Shown piece after piece: positions 24,551 to 33,972 of a stretch of DNA of 64,000 bases. Numbering within the stretch: position 1 is the first letter of the stretch; every line of letters begins with the position of its first letter. The notes under the pieces are model-generated. The model searched no databases. It was not told the DNA's origin and saw nothing but the letters and a program-made list of their open reading frames with translations. The translations under genes were made by a program, and so were the position numbers. The DNA lies in assembly GCA_029960045.1 (NCBI GenBank), contig JASCOV010000004.1, positions 186,001 through 250,000 on the forward strand. Reading direction: 5' to 3'. This stretch comes from Flavobacteriaceae bacterium PS02293. GTDB taxonomy: Bacteria; Bacteroidota; Bacteroidia; Flavobacteriales; Weeksellaceae.

Positions 24551-25354
24551 ATGAGCATTTACAGTAAGCTTGCTGAGAATCTACAATATATTTCCCCGTC
24601 TTATTACAAAAGCAGATTTTTCAAGAAACTGAAAGGTCTTACTGCTCAAAATCTTTTGCAAAGAAAAGTAGAGCCTGAGTTTCTTTGGATTAAGGAAGTT
24701 TTGGCAAAAGATTCTGTTTTTATGGATGTTGGAGCCAATGTTGGTGCTTATATTTTTACTTTGGAAAGTCATCTAAAGCCAGAAAATATCTTTGCTTTCG
24801 AACCTAATCAGCAATTGTTCAAAAGACTGAAACGATTATTTCCAAAAGTCAATTTGTTTTCTGTGGCTTTGTCTGATATTTCCACGATTGCTGAATTCAA
24901 AATTCCAGTTATTAATGGCGAAAGAGTTCATACCAGAGGAACTTTGCAGACTTCTATCAAAGAAAAAAATGAAGAGAAAACGATTCTTCAGAAAGTAGAA
25001 GTTAAACCTTTGGATGAATTAAATCTCAATCTAAAAAAACTCGATTTTATCAAAATTGATGTGGAAGGAAATGAGATGCAAACTTTGCGAGGTGCTAGAA
25101 AAACAATCGAAAAATTCAAACCAATTTTAATGGTTGAGATGGAACAGCGCCATCATCAGGAAAATCTTTGGACGTTGATTTCCGAGATTGCAGATTGGGG
25201 TTATTCGGTAAATTATTTGGATAGAGAAACTTTACAACCGAAAATCTTGACAGAAGAATTCCTGGCTCAACAGAATCCGGATAATGTTAAGAATTACAAA
25301 GATTACATTAATAATATAATATTTTTGCCAAGATCTGAGGTTATGGAAATTTAA
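24551..25354 (+). CDS. FkbM family methyltransferase
   Basis: 267 residues. The SAM-binding motif I is FMDVGANVGAY (57-67), followed by the acidic FAFEPNQQLFKRLK motif and the FkbM-specific LDFIKIDVEGNEMQTLRGA (about 173-191). FkbM enzymes methylate hydroxyl groups of sugars or secondary metabolites. The next gene on the same strand is a polysaccharide flippase (83 bp away, with a short repeat in between), which suggests a role in surface glycan decoration; no glycosyltransferases are near. Confidence 0.88.
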   Translation: MSIYSKLAENLQYISPSYYKSRFFKKLKGLTAQNLLQRKVEPEFLWIKEVLAKDSVFMDVGANVGAYIFTLESHLKPENIFAFEPNQQLFKRLKRLFPKVNLFSVALSDISTIAEFKIPVINGERVHTRGTLQTSIKEKNEEKTILQKVEVKPLDELNLNLKKLDFIKIDVEGNEMQTLRGARKTIEKFKPILMVEMEQRHHQENLWTLISEIADWGYSVNYLDRETLQPKILTEEFLAQQNPDNVKNYKDYINNIIFLPRSEVMEI

Positions 25355-25364
25355 TTTTGAATGG

Positions 25365-25387
25365 CTTCGAGAGCCTCAGCCTGACAA
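25365..25387. repeat. Short CTTCGAGAGCCTCAGCCTGA repeat
   Basis: Member of the second short-repeat class (TGTCA-CTGAGG-CTCGAAG in either direction), seen three more times at 38678-38761. Confidence 0.65.
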
Positions 25388-25436
25388 GAAAAACTAAAAA
25401 CTATTTAACCAACAATAATCAATTAACAACCAATCT

Positions 25437-26915
25437 ATGAGCGTCGTAGCAAGACAAGGTGTAAAATATTCGATAATCGGTTATCTCGGCTTTTTGCTGG
25501 GAACTTTTGCGTCTATTTTCATTTTTCCTTACGATATGGAGTTTTATGGAAAGCTCCGTTACATCTTGCCAACAGCCGAAATTATGGTTCCGATTGTAGT
25601 CTTTGGACTGAGTTTTTCCAATGTCAAATTCTTTAGCAAAGTCAATGCAGATGGAAAACATCACAATATGTTGTCTTTGTCTTTGCTGGCAGTTATTATT
25701 AATTTTTTGATATTCTTAGGAGGTTATTTTTTAATTAATTTTTTATTTCCAGGATTACAAAAATCAAAATTGTGGGAAATGAAACTCCTGATTCTGCCAA
25801 TGGTTTTAGTCTTAGCTTTATCCTCGGTTTTTAATAAATTTTTGACCAATTACAAAAGAATAGTTGTTCCTAATATCTTTGAGAATTTCATTCCTAAAAT
25901 CGCTAATATTGGTGCATTCTGCCTGTTTTTCTTTTTAGGCGTTGCGGATAAAATGGCTTATGGATTTTTCTTTTTGATGTTTGTGATTTCGCTTGTTGGT
26001 TACGGTTATTATACTAACAGATTGGAGAAAATCAAACCTGATTTTGGACTGGATTATTTCAAAAAAGATAACTTTTACCGCGAGATTTTTACTTACAGTT
26101 TATTCGGGTTTTTAGGAAATATCGGAAATTATATTGCGATTAATATTGATAACTTGATGATTGGAGAATTCATCAATTTTCACGAAAACGGAATTTACAG
26201 TAATATCTACGCCATTATTTCATTGATTACAGTTCCTCAAATGGGACTTTTTAATATTTCTGCACCTATCATTAATAAAGAATTAGCTTCCGGAAATCAC
26301 GAAGAATTAGACCGGTTTCATAAGAAAACATCGCTTAGTTTGTTTTTCCTCGGCTTGGTTTTGTTCTGTTGTATTGTTGTAGGATTTCCATATTTGGCAG
26401 ATTTTATGAAGAACGGAGAAGATTTGCGTTCTTCTGAGCCTGTGGTTTGGGTTCTTGGATTTGCGATGTTGTTCGATTTAGCGACAGGTTTTAATGGGCA
26501 TATTATTTCACTTTCCAAATATTACAAGTTCAATATCGTGGTGATGTTAATTTTGGCAGTTTTGACCATCACAACAAATATGATTTTCCTAAAACATACC
26601 GATTTGGGAATCTTAGGAATTGCGATTGCTTACGCGATTTCTCTGTCGTTATTTAATATCATCAAAATCGTTTTCAATTATATCAAATTCAAAGTTTTTC
26701 CTTTGGGAATTGAGATGATTTATGCAATGATTTTAGGCTGTATTTCTATCAATGTTGCCATTTTTCTTCCGGATTTCAAACTGAATATTCTTAATCTATT
26801 CTACAAACCTGCAGTGGTTTTGGTATTGCTTTTCATCGGGAATTATTTCTTGAAAATCTATCCGTTGGATAAGTTTCTTAATAAGGCTTTTATTAAGAGC
26901 TTGTTTAAGTTTTAA
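25437..26915 (+). CDS. Oligosaccharide flippase (MOP superfamily, Wzx-like)
   Basis: 492 residues with about 14 hydrophobic segments spread over the whole length, the layout of the MOP exporters that flip lipid-linked sugars. The N-terminus VARQGVKYSIIGYLGFLLGTFASIFIF matches the polysaccharide biosynthesis (PST) family. It probably moves a lipid-linked oligosaccharide across the inner membrane. Neighbour: FkbM methyltransferase upstream. Convergent with the lipoprotein gene at 26922, only 6 bp apart, with no clear terminator between. Confidence 0.88.
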   Translation: MSVVARQGVKYSIIGYLGFLLGTFASIFIFPYDMEFYGKLRYILPTAEIMVPIVVFGLSFSNVKFFSKVNADGKHHNMLSLSLLAVIINFLIFLGGYFLINFLFPGLQKSKLWEMKLLILPMVLVLALSSVFNKFLTNYKRIVVPNIFENFIPKIANIGAFCLFFFLGVADKMAYGFFFLMFVISLVGYGYYTNRLEKIKPDFGLDYFKKDNFYREIFTYSLFGFLGNIGNYIAINIDNLMIGEFINFHENGIYSNIYAIISLITVPQMGLFNISAPIINKELASGNHEELDRFHKKTSLSLFFLGLVLFCCIVVGFPYLADFMKNGEDLRSSEPVVWVLGFAMLFDLATGFNGHIISLSKYYKFNIVVMLILAVLTITTNMIFLKHTDLGILGIAIAYAISLSLFNIIKIVFNYIKFKVFPLGIEMIYAMILGCISINVAIFLPDFKLNILNLFYKPAVVLVLLFIGNYFLKIYPLDKFLNKAFIKSLFKF

Positions 26916-26921
26916 TCGAGA

Positions 26922-27542
26922 TTAATCATATCTCGGGAAAATCAGAATCTCCTGTTTTTTATTGATTTTAGTAGAAATTCTGGTTTCTTTTAAACAAGTT
27001 CCTTTTTCGTCCTTCTCAATGCAATTAATTGATAATTCGTCAATGAGTTTGTTATCTTTTCCCGTAATCACAATCTTGGATAGTTCATTATTTGAATAAT
27101 GAAATTGTTTGGTATTGAAAGTCTCAAAATTATCTACGATTTTATCAATATTACCATTTTTGTTGTAGTGATAGATGCTTTCGTTCTGTTTGTATTGCTT
27201 TTTGGTGTAGCAACTGATTCGTTCACGTTGATTGGGTTTCCAGCGGGTTTTGCAGTAATAAGTATCTTTATTGGGATAACGCTCTACAGTAAACCACAAT
27301 TTCTTTTCCGTTTCCTGCAAAAGATTTCCGTTGGAATCAAACGTTTTCGAATATTTAATACGACCATTCTTTGTAAAAGTTATTTCCTTTTTATGAAGAA
27401 GTATTTTCTGATTATTTGAAGTGTCATAGACTTCTTCATTCGCTGATTTTATACCTTCGGGAAGTAGATTGGCGTTGGTGTACTTTTTTGTAGCACAAGA
27501 TGTTAATGCTAATGATAGAAATGAAAAATATAAAACTCTCAT
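26922..27542 (-). CDS. Hypothetical lipoprotein
   Basis: 206 residues from the ATG at 27542; the frame reaches 27596 but MRVLYFSFLSLALTSC (Cys16) is a proper lipoprotein signal and the extra 18 residues are not. The mature protein contains repeating short motifs of the type ITFTKNGRIKYSKTFDSNGNLL, IYHYNKNGNIDKIV and FHYSNNELSKIV, similar to the YD/MORN-like toxin-repeat or 'antitoxin component YwqK'-like beta repeats. No enzymatic motif. Surface or periplasmic protein of unknown function. Confidence 0.7.
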   Translation of the reverse strand: MRVLYFSFLSLALTSCATKKYTNANLLPEGIKSANEEVYDTSNNQKILLHKKEITFTKNGRIKYSKTFDSNGNLLQETEKKLWFTVERYPNKDTYYCKTRWKPNQRERISCYTKKQYKQNESIYHYNKNGNIDKIVDNFETFNTKQFHYSNNELSKIVITGKDNKLIDELSINCIEKDEKGTCLKETRISTKINKKQEILIFPRYD

Positions 27543-27672
27543 AATCGTGATTTTAAAATTTGGAGCAAAATTCTTTCCAATGAATTCAATTTTCAAAATG
27601 ATTACTAATATTTCATTTTTTTGATTAATTCTATAACAATAATTTTAATACTAATTAACAAAATGTTATTTG

Positions 27673-27701
27673 TTGCGTAACGATTAATTTCGTTATCTTG
27701 G
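27673..27701 (+). promoter_or_regulatory. Probable promoter of the glycogen operon
   Basis: TTG-N18-TATCTTGG: -33 element exact, -7 box one mismatch from TANNTTTG, spacing in the Bacteroidota range; about 97 bp before glgB. Confidence 0.5.
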
Positions 27702-27797
27702 TAAGATACTAATCAACTATGATGAGGTTGAAAAGATTTAAGAAATAAGTTTTTAAAACATTTATAATTTATCATCCATAATTTATAATTCAAACCT

Positions 27798-29753
27798 ATG
27801 TCGGTTCAGCCCTATTCTTTATTTTCCGATTTTGATATTTACCTTTTCCGTTCGGGAAAACATACGAAGCTTTACGAAAAGTTCGGCTCACACAAAGTTG
27901 AAGTTGATGGCGTTTCCGGCGTTTATTTTGCAGTTTGGGCGCCTAATGCAACCGAAGTTTCCGTAATGGGGAATTTCAACAATTGGGATTCTTTTTCGCA
28001 TCATTTGGCAGGTCGTTGGGACCAATCTGGAATTTGGGAAGGTTTCATTCCTGATTTGGATTTTGGAGAAGTTTACAAATACGGAATCCGAACAACAGAA
28101 GGGATTTTGTTGGAAAAAGCCGACCCTTATGCGCTTTGTTTTGAGAATGCAACGCAGGCAGGTTCTGCAGTTTGCACAACTTGGTACGAATGGCAGGACA
28201 AAGATTGGATGGAAAAACGCTGGCGATACAACAGTTTGGAAGCTCCAATTTCCGTTTACGAAATGCATCTCGGTTCGTGGATGCGCGACCCAGCAAATCC
28301 AGACAGGTTTTTAAGCTACGGCGAAATAGCTGATAAATTAGTTCCATATCTCAAAGCAATGAATTTTACACACGTAGAATTTATGCCCGTTATGGAATAT
28401 CCTTACGACCCGAGTTGGGGTTATCAGATCACAGGCTTTTATGCATCGACTTCAAGATTCGGAGGACCGCAGGAATTGATGCACTTGATTTCTGAACTTC
28501 ATAAAAATAATATAGGCGTTTTTCTGGATTGGGTACCTTCCCATTTCCCGGGCGATGCCAATGGTTTACACTTTTTCGATGGCTCTTTTCTTTACGAACA
28601 CGAAGATCCGAGAAAAGGTTTTCATCCCGATTGGAAGTCTTATATTTTCAATTACGGAAGACCGGAAGTCAAATCTTTTTTAATATCAAATGCCATTTTT
28701 TGGCTAGACAGATACCACGCAGATGGACTTCGAGTAGATGCAGTAACATCAATGCTTCATCTGGATTATTCCAGAAACGAAGGCGAATGGGAACCAAATA
28801 TCTACGGAACCAATGTCAATCTGGAAGCTAAACAATTCCTTCAGGATTTTAATATCGCTGTTTATGGCGAATTTCCCGATGTACAAACAATAGCCGAAGA
28901 AAGCTCTGACTTTCCAAGACTCACAAAACCAGTACACGAAGACGGAATTGGTTTCGGAATGAAATGGATGATGGGCTGGATGCACGATACACTGGATTAT
29001 TTCAAAGAAGACCCAATTGCGAGAAAATACCATCATAATAAGATTACTTTTACAAGCGTGTATATGTATAATGAGAATTATATGATGCCGCTTTCTCACG
29101 ACGAAGTGGTTCACGGAAAAAGCAGTCTGATCTATAAAATGCCTGGTGACGAATGGCAGAAATTTGCGAATCTCCGTGCGATGTATGTCTATATGTTCAC
29201 AAATCCAGGCGCGAAATTACTATTTATGGGTGACGAAATTGCCCAAACCAACGAATGGAATTTCACAACGTCTCTCGATTGGCATCTGCTGGAATATCCT
29301 ATTCATATGAATCTTCAGGAGTTTGTAAGAGATCTTAACTTACTTTACAAATCACATCCGGCTTTGTACGAACAACAGTTTTCGCCAAACGGTTATGAAT
29401 GGATTAATGCAGATGATACCGATAATTCGATCTTTATTTATCTTAGAAAAAGTAAGGAAAACAAAGAAATACTAATGACAGTTCTTAATCTTACACCCAA
29501 CAGTTTTGATTATAGAATCGGAGTTGAAAAAGATACAAAATGGGAAGTAATCCTCAATTCTGATGATAGAAAATACAGCGGAAGTGGAGTACAAGCAGTC
29601 ATTTCGCAGGAATTGAACGAAGGTTGGGATAATCAGGATAATTCAATTATTCTAAGGTTGCCGCCTTTGTCAGGTTTGGTTTTGAAACAAAATAAAATTG
29701 TGAAGCCGAAATCTAAAACTAAGAATTTTATCAAAAAGAAAAATAATAACTAA
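27798..29753 (+). CDS. glgB: 1,4-alpha-glucan branching enzyme
   Basis: 651 residues. GlgB cuts alpha-1,4 chains and re-joins them as alpha-1,6 branches in glycogen. Order: CBM48-type N domain (VYFAVWAPNATEVSVMGNFN, about 42-61), GH13 barrel with DWVPSH (244-249), GLRVDAVTSM with nucleophile Asp314, the AEES acid/base motif (366-369) and LSHDEVVHG (His434, Asp435), then a C-terminal beta domain. The length and the single N-terminal module fit the shorter GlgB type. First gene of glgB-glgA-glgC; 10 bp to glgA. The C-terminal tail is very Lys-rich. Confidence 0.96.
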   Translation: MSVQPYSLFSDFDIYLFRSGKHTKLYEKFGSHKVEVDGVSGVYFAVWAPNATEVSVMGNFNNWDSFSHHLAGRWDQSGIWEGFIPDLDFGEVYKYGIRTTEGILLEKADPYALCFENATQAGSAVCTTWYEWQDKDWMEKRWRYNSLEAPISVYEMHLGSWMRDPANPDRFLSYGEIADKLVPYLKAMNFTHVEFMPVMEYPYDPSWGYQITGFYASTSRFGGPQELMHLISELHKNNIGVFLDWVPSHFPGDANGLHFFDGSFLYEHEDPRKGFHPDWKSYIFNYGRPEVKSFLISNAIFWLDRYHADGLRVDAVTSMLHLDYSRNEGEWEPNIYGTNVNLEAKQFLQDFNIAVYGEFPDVQTIAEESSDFPRLTKPVHEDGIGFGMKWMMGWMHDTLDYFKEDPIARKYHHNKITFTSVYMYNENYMMPLSHDEVVHGKSSLIYKMPGDEWQKFANLRAMYVYMFTNPGAKLLFMGDEIAQTNEWNFTTSLDWHLLEYPIHMNLQEFVRDLNLLYKSHPALYEQQFSPNGYEWINADDTDNSIFIYLRKSKENKEILMTVLNLTPNSFDYRIGVEKDTKWEVILNSDDRKYSGSGVQAVISQELNEGWDNQDNSIILRLPPLSGLVLKQNKIVKPKSKTKNFIKKKNNN

Positions 29754-29763
29754 GAGAAGACAA

Positions 29764-31170
29764 ATGAAAATATTTCACCTTTCTATGGAATGTTATCCCG
29801 TTGCAAAAGTCGGTGGACTGGCAGATGTAGTGGGAGCTTTGCCAAAATATCAGAATCAAATGGGCTTGGATGCGAGTGTGATAATGCCTTGGTATAACAA
29901 ACCATTTTTCTATAACCACGAGTTCGAAGTGGTGTTTGATGGTTTTATTCATCAGTCGTTTCATATGTATCAGGTTCAGATTTTTAAGGAGAAAAGCAAT
30001 GTGCTTGGATTTGACCTTTATTTGGTTAAAATTCCGGGACTTTTGGATAGAGAAAGTGTATATGGATATTGGGATGAGAGTCAGCAGTTTATTGCTTTCC
30101 AGCACGCAGTTTTACACTGGCTGAGTGCAATGCAGATTCGTCCGGATGTTTTTCATTGTCACGATTATCACACAGGGTTAGTTCCTTTTATGATTGATAA
30201 TTGTTATGAATTTCAATTTCTGAAAGGTGTTAAAACTATCGGAACTATTCATAATGGTGAATATCAGGGAAGTATGGATTGGAAAATGTCCAGTTTCCTT
30301 CCTCACTTCGAAGGTTGGAAATCCGGACTTCTCGACTGGAATGGAAGAATCAATCCAATGGCAGCAATGATCAAAACTTCAAATGCTTTCAATGCGGTTT
30401 CTGGAGGTTATTTGGAAGAATTGTTTTACAGCTTCCAAGGCTTAGAACCATTGATGAATCAAGAAAGACAAAAAGCATTTGGAATTATCAACGGAATTGA
30501 TACCGAAGTTTGGGATCCTCAGACCGATGATATGCTGAAATTTAATTATAATAAAGACTACGCAGAAGAAGGAAAATGGGAAAACAAAAAAGTGATCTGT
30601 GCAGAATACGGACTCAATCCTAATCTTCCACTATTCGGATTTATAGGTCGTTTTGCAGGAGAAAAAGGTGCTGATCTTTTACCGGAAATCATTGAAAAAA
30701 GTATTCAGGAAACTAATGGTGCTTTGAATATCATTGTTTTAGGCTCAGGAAATCAAGAAATTGAGAATAAGCTGAAAGAATTGCAATACAAATTCAATGT
30801 CAATTTTGCGATAGATTTAGGTTACAAAGAATATCTTTCTCATCAGATTTATGCTTCATCCGATTTCTTACTGATGCCAAGTAGAGTAGAACCTTGCGGA
30901 CTCAATCAAATGTATTCTATGAGATATGGGACGATTCCAATTGTAAGATATACAGGTGGTTTGCGGGATACAGTTCAGGATATTTCGACTGGAGGAAGCG
31001 GACTTAATTTTACCAATGCTGGTGCAGAAGATGCCGTTCACGCCATCAAAAGAGCTTTACATATTTACAGTCAAAAAGATTTGATGAAAGGATTAATTTA
31101 CAATAATATGTCTTTCGATTTCTCTTGGGAAAAGTCAGCTAAGAATTATGAAAATCTTTATAATTATTAA
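29764..31170 (+). CDS. glgA: Glycogen synthase (ADP-glucose)
   Basis: 468 residues, GT5 family. Transfers glucose from ADP-glucose to the growing alpha-1,4-glucan. The N-terminal motif is KVGGLADVVGALPK (Lys15; KTGGL in many homologues), with NGID at 243-246 and the EX7E-type loop VEPCGLNQMYSMRYG starting at Glu376. Follows glgB after 10 bp and is probably co-transcribed; 88 bp separate it from glgC. Confidence 0.96.
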   Translation: MKIFHLSMECYPVAKVGGLADVVGALPKYQNQMGLDASVIMPWYNKPFFYNHEFEVVFDGFIHQSFHMYQVQIFKEKSNVLGFDLYLVKIPGLLDRESVYGYWDESQQFIAFQHAVLHWLSAMQIRPDVFHCHDYHTGLVPFMIDNCYEFQFLKGVKTIGTIHNGEYQGSMDWKMSSFLPHFEGWKSGLLDWNGRINPMAAMIKTSNAFNAVSGGYLEELFYSFQGLEPLMNQERQKAFGIINGIDTEVWDPQTDDMLKFNYNKDYAEEGKWENKKVICAEYGLNPNLPLFGFIGRFAGEKGADLLPEIIEKSIQETNGALNIIVLGSGNQEIENKLKELQYKFNVNFAIDLGYKEYLSHQIYASSDFLLMPSRVEPCGLNQMYSMRYGTIPIVRYTGGLRDTVQDISTGGSGLNFTNAGAEDAVHAIKRALHIYSQKDLMKGLIYNNMSFDFSWEKSAKNYENLYNY

Positions 31171-31258
31171 TAAATTTCTATTCACATTGGCTTAATATTG
31201 GTAAAGAATGAGTAACTTTAATCAAATAACAAAATCATAAAATAACCAAAACGCATTT

Positions 31259-32527
31259 ATGAAAGAAAGTGTAATCTCCATTGTTTTAGGAGGCGGAAGA
31301 GGAAGCCGACTGTTCCCATTAACAAATACAAGATCAAAACCAGCGGTTCCAATTGCAGGAAAATATCGTTTAGTTGATATTCCAATTTCGAACTGTCTTA
31401 ATTCAGGACTTAACAGGATTTTAGTTTTAACGCAGTTCAATTCTGCATCGCTTAATTCGCACATCAAAAACTCTTATCACTTTGATATTTTCAGCAAAGG
31501 ATTTGTAGATATTTTGGCTGCGGAACAAAATGTTGAAAACGAAAATTGGTATCAAGGAACAGCAGATGCGGTTCGCCAAACGATGAAACACCTTGAAAAA
31601 TATGAGTATGAATATATTCTAATTCTTTCCGGAGATCAGCTTTATCAGATGGATTTTCAGGAAATGATAAACTTTCATAAAGAGCAAGGTGGCGATATTA
31701 CTATTGCAACCATTCCTGTAAATGCAAAAGATGCAACAGGATTTGGAATTATGAAAGCTGATGAAGAAAGCAATATCACATCATTTACGGAGAAACCAAA
31801 TTACGATGTTTTAGGAGATTGGAAATCCGAAGTAAGTGACGAAAGTAAATCTCAAGGTAAAGAATATCTTGCATCGATGGGAATTTATGTCTTCACCAAA
31901 AATGTTTTGAGAAAACTCTTTTCAGAGCACGAAGGTGATGATTTCGGTAAAGATTTCATTCCGGCTGCTATTGGAAATTACAGTGTTTTAAGTTATCAAT
32001 ACGATGGCTATTGGACAGATATCGGGACTATTGAGTCTTTTTACGAAGCTAATTTGGATCTTGCTCAGGATCTTCCTCAATTCAATTTGTTTAGTTCAAA
32101 TCCTATTTATACAAGAGCGAGAATGCTTCCCCCGTCGAAAATCAATGGTTCTTATGTAAGTAAAACTATTATTGGAGATGGATGTATCATTTTAGCAGAT
32201 AAGATAGAAAACTGTATCATTGGCAACAGAACTAGGATAGATCGTGGATCTACAATTGTTAATTCTTATGTGATGGGAGCAGATTATTACCAGACTGCTC
32301 AGCAAGTTGCTCAGAATGAAGCCGATGGAATCACCAGTATGGGAATTGGGAAATACTGTTATATTGACAAAGCCATTCTTGACAAAAACTGTTACATAGG
32401 AAATAATGTAAGGATTATCGGCGGGAAACATCATCCCGACGGAGATTACGATACACACTCTATAAAAGAAGGAATTGTGGTTGTAAAGAAAAATGCAGTT
32501 ATACCTGATGGAACAAATATTATGTAA
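31259..32527 (+). CDS. glgC: Glucose-1-phosphate adenylyltransferase
   Basis: 422 residues. Makes ADP-glucose from ATP and glucose-1-phosphate, the committed step of bacterial glycogen synthesis. Nucleotide-binding loop GGGRGSRLFPLT (11-22), KPAVPIAGKYRLVDIPISN, GTADAVRQ, SGDQLYQMD and SFTEKP are present, followed by the C-terminal left-handed beta-helix domain (about 290 on). A weak promoter-like element (TTG-N23-TAACTTTA) precedes it, so it may have its own start in addition to read-through from glgBA. Confidence 0.96.
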   Translation: MKESVISIVLGGGRGSRLFPLTNTRSKPAVPIAGKYRLVDIPISNCLNSGLNRILVLTQFNSASLNSHIKNSYHFDIFSKGFVDILAAEQNVENENWYQGTADAVRQTMKHLEKYEYEYILILSGDQLYQMDFQEMINFHKEQGGDITIATIPVNAKDATGFGIMKADEESNITSFTEKPNYDVLGDWKSEVSDESKSQGKEYLASMGIYVFTKNVLRKLFSEHEGDDFGKDFIPAAIGNYSVLSYQYDGYWTDIGTIESFYEANLDLAQDLPQFNLFSSNPIYTRARMLPPSKINGSYVSKTIIGDGCIILADKIENCIIGNRTRIDRGSTIVNSYVMGADYYQTAQQVAQNEADGITSMGIGKYCYIDKAILDKNCYIGNNVRIIGGKHHPDGDYDTHSIKEGIVVVKKNAVIPDGTNIM

Positions 32528-32544
32528 TATTAATATATAATTAC

Positions 32545-32577
32545 AGAACCCTTCGCAAAGAAGGGTTTTGTTTTTTT
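32545..32577 (+). terminator. Terminator of the glycogen operon
   Basis: AACCCTTC, loop GCAA plus A, and GAAGGGTT, then a T run. Confidence 0.8.
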
Positions 32578-32622
32578 AATTTTGGCAAATAATTTGTCTT
32601 ACAAGATTTATAAATAACTTTA

Positions 32623-33384
32623 ATGAAGAATATTTTTTTATTTGTTGGTATTTTCATTTTTTCTGCACTTTCTGCACAGTTTGATAATATTAATGCTGGG
32701 GAAACTATCAGTTTTAGGATTCATTACGGGTTTATAACAGCTGGTAACGCAACTTTATCAACCACCAAAACTTCTTTTAAAGGCCAGCCTGCTTTTTATG
32801 TAAAAGGAGTTGGAAAAACTAGTGGAGCAGCAAAGGCATTTTTCAAAGTTGAAGACGTTTACGAAAGTTACATTAGTGAAAACAAAGAACCGCTTTTCTA
32901 TGTAAGAAATGTATCTGAAGGAAGTTACACACAGCATCTTCAAAGTACTTTCAACACAAATACCAATACGTTGGTGTTGGTTGATAAAAAACATACAGAC
33001 AGACCGGCGAAAACTGTAAAAGTTCCAAATGACGTTCAGGATATTCTATCTTGTTTCTATTATTTGAGAAGTGTAGATAATTTAAAAGTTGGGAGTGTTC
33101 TCAAAATGAGTGTTTGGATAGATGACGAATTATTCCCTTTTCAGCTGAAAGTGGTTGGAACTGAGAATGTCTCTACAAAATTTGGTAAGATTAATTGTCT
33201 TAAAATTATTCCGTCTGTCATCAGCGGTCGGGTTTTCAAGGATAAAGAAGGTGTTACAATGTGGGTTACAAATGATCAAAATAGATTACCGGTTTTGATC
33301 AAAGCAGAACTCGCAGTCGGATCATTAAAAGCCAGTATTGACAATTTTACCAATGTCAAGTATCCTATGAAATTTGAAAAATAA
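32623..33384 (+). CDS. DUF3108 domain-containing exported protein
   Basis: 253 residues with a signal peptide (MKNIFLFVGIFIFSALSAQ). The mature protein has the DUF3108 pattern: AGETISFRIHYGFITAGNATL near the start, DVQDILSCFYYLR in the middle, then VWIDDELFPFQLKVVG and GVTMWVTNDQNRLPVLIKAELAVGSLKA at the end, all consistent with a lipocalin-like beta sandwich in the periplasm. Function unknown; the family is common as a single gene. Terminator at 33393. Confidence 0.85.
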   Translation: MKNIFLFVGIFIFSALSAQFDNINAGETISFRIHYGFITAGNATLSTTKTSFKGQPAFYVKGVGKTSGAAKAFFKVEDVYESYISENKEPLFYVRNVSEGSYTQHLQSTFNTNTNTLVLVDKKHTDRPAKTVKVPNDVQDILSCFYYLRSVDNLKVGSVLKMSVWIDDELFPFQLKVVGTENVSTKFGKINCLKIIPSVISGRVFKDKEGVTMWVTNDQNRLPVLIKAELAVGSLKASIDNFTNVKYPMKFEK

Positions 33385-33392
33385 ATGTATTG

Positions 33393-33420
33393 AAAATCAC
33401 TCTATTATGAGTGATTTTTT
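33393..33420 (+). terminator. Terminator of the DUF3108 gene
   Basis: AAAATCACTC and GAGTGATTTT stem, 6-nt loop, T run after. Confidence 0.8.
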
Positions 33421-33452
33421 GTTTTGTGAAAAAGATATTGCCTTATGACAAG

Positions 33453-33481
33453 TTGATAATTCAGGAAGAATTCTAACTTTG
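33453..33481 (+). promoter_or_regulatory. Promoter of the SRPBCC/VOC gene cluster
   Basis: TTG-N18-TAACTTTG: both elements match the Bacteroidota consensus exactly, with correct spacing. The first gene starts 26 nt later. Confidence 0.65.
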
Positions 33482-33507
33482 AAATAAACAATTCAAAACA
33501 AACAAAA

Positions 33508-33921
33508 ATGCAAAAACTGACAGTTACTACAGAAATCAATAAACCACTCGATGACGTTTGGAACTTCTTCAATAATCCGGAACATATTGTGAATTGGAAT
33601 TTTGCCCACGAAAGCTGGGAGTGTCCATCTGCAAAAAACGATTTGAAAACAGGAGGCAAGTTAGAAGTTAGAATGCAGGCAAAAGACGGAAGTTTCGGTT
33701 TCGATCTGGTTGGAATTTATGATGAGGTTACAGAGAATGAATTTATCAGATATCATCTTGAAGACGACAGAAACGTTGAAATTATCTTTGAAAAATTATC
33801 TGACAATAAAACCAAGGTCACAGAAAACTTCGATCCGGAAAATCAACATCCATTAGAATTTCAGAAAGAAGGTTGGCAGGCAATTTTAGATAATTTCAAA
33901 ACATATTCCGAAAGTATTTAA
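33508..33921 (+). CDS. SRPBCC (AHSA1-like) protein
   Basis: 137 residues in the START/Bet v1-like SRPBCC fold. TTEINKPLDDVWNFFNNPEHIVNWNF is the N-terminal signature, and GWQAILDNFKTY the C-terminal helix of the AHSA1/ATPase-activator-like branch. The fold has a deep hydrophobic pocket for small molecules; no ligand can be named. It opens a run of six same-strand genes (33508-36734) that alternate SRPBCC and VOC families, 51 bp before the next gene. Confidence 0.85.
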   Translation: MQKLTVTTEINKPLDDVWNFFNNPEHIVNWNFAHESWECPSAKNDLKTGGKLEVRMQAKDGSFGFDLVGIYDEVTENEFIRYHLEDDRNVEIIFEKLSDNKTKVTENFDPENQHPLEFQKEGWQAILDNFKTYSESI

Positions 33922-33972
33922 CAGAGATTTTATTAATCTAATATCTAAAGTCTAATCTCTAACATCTCAATT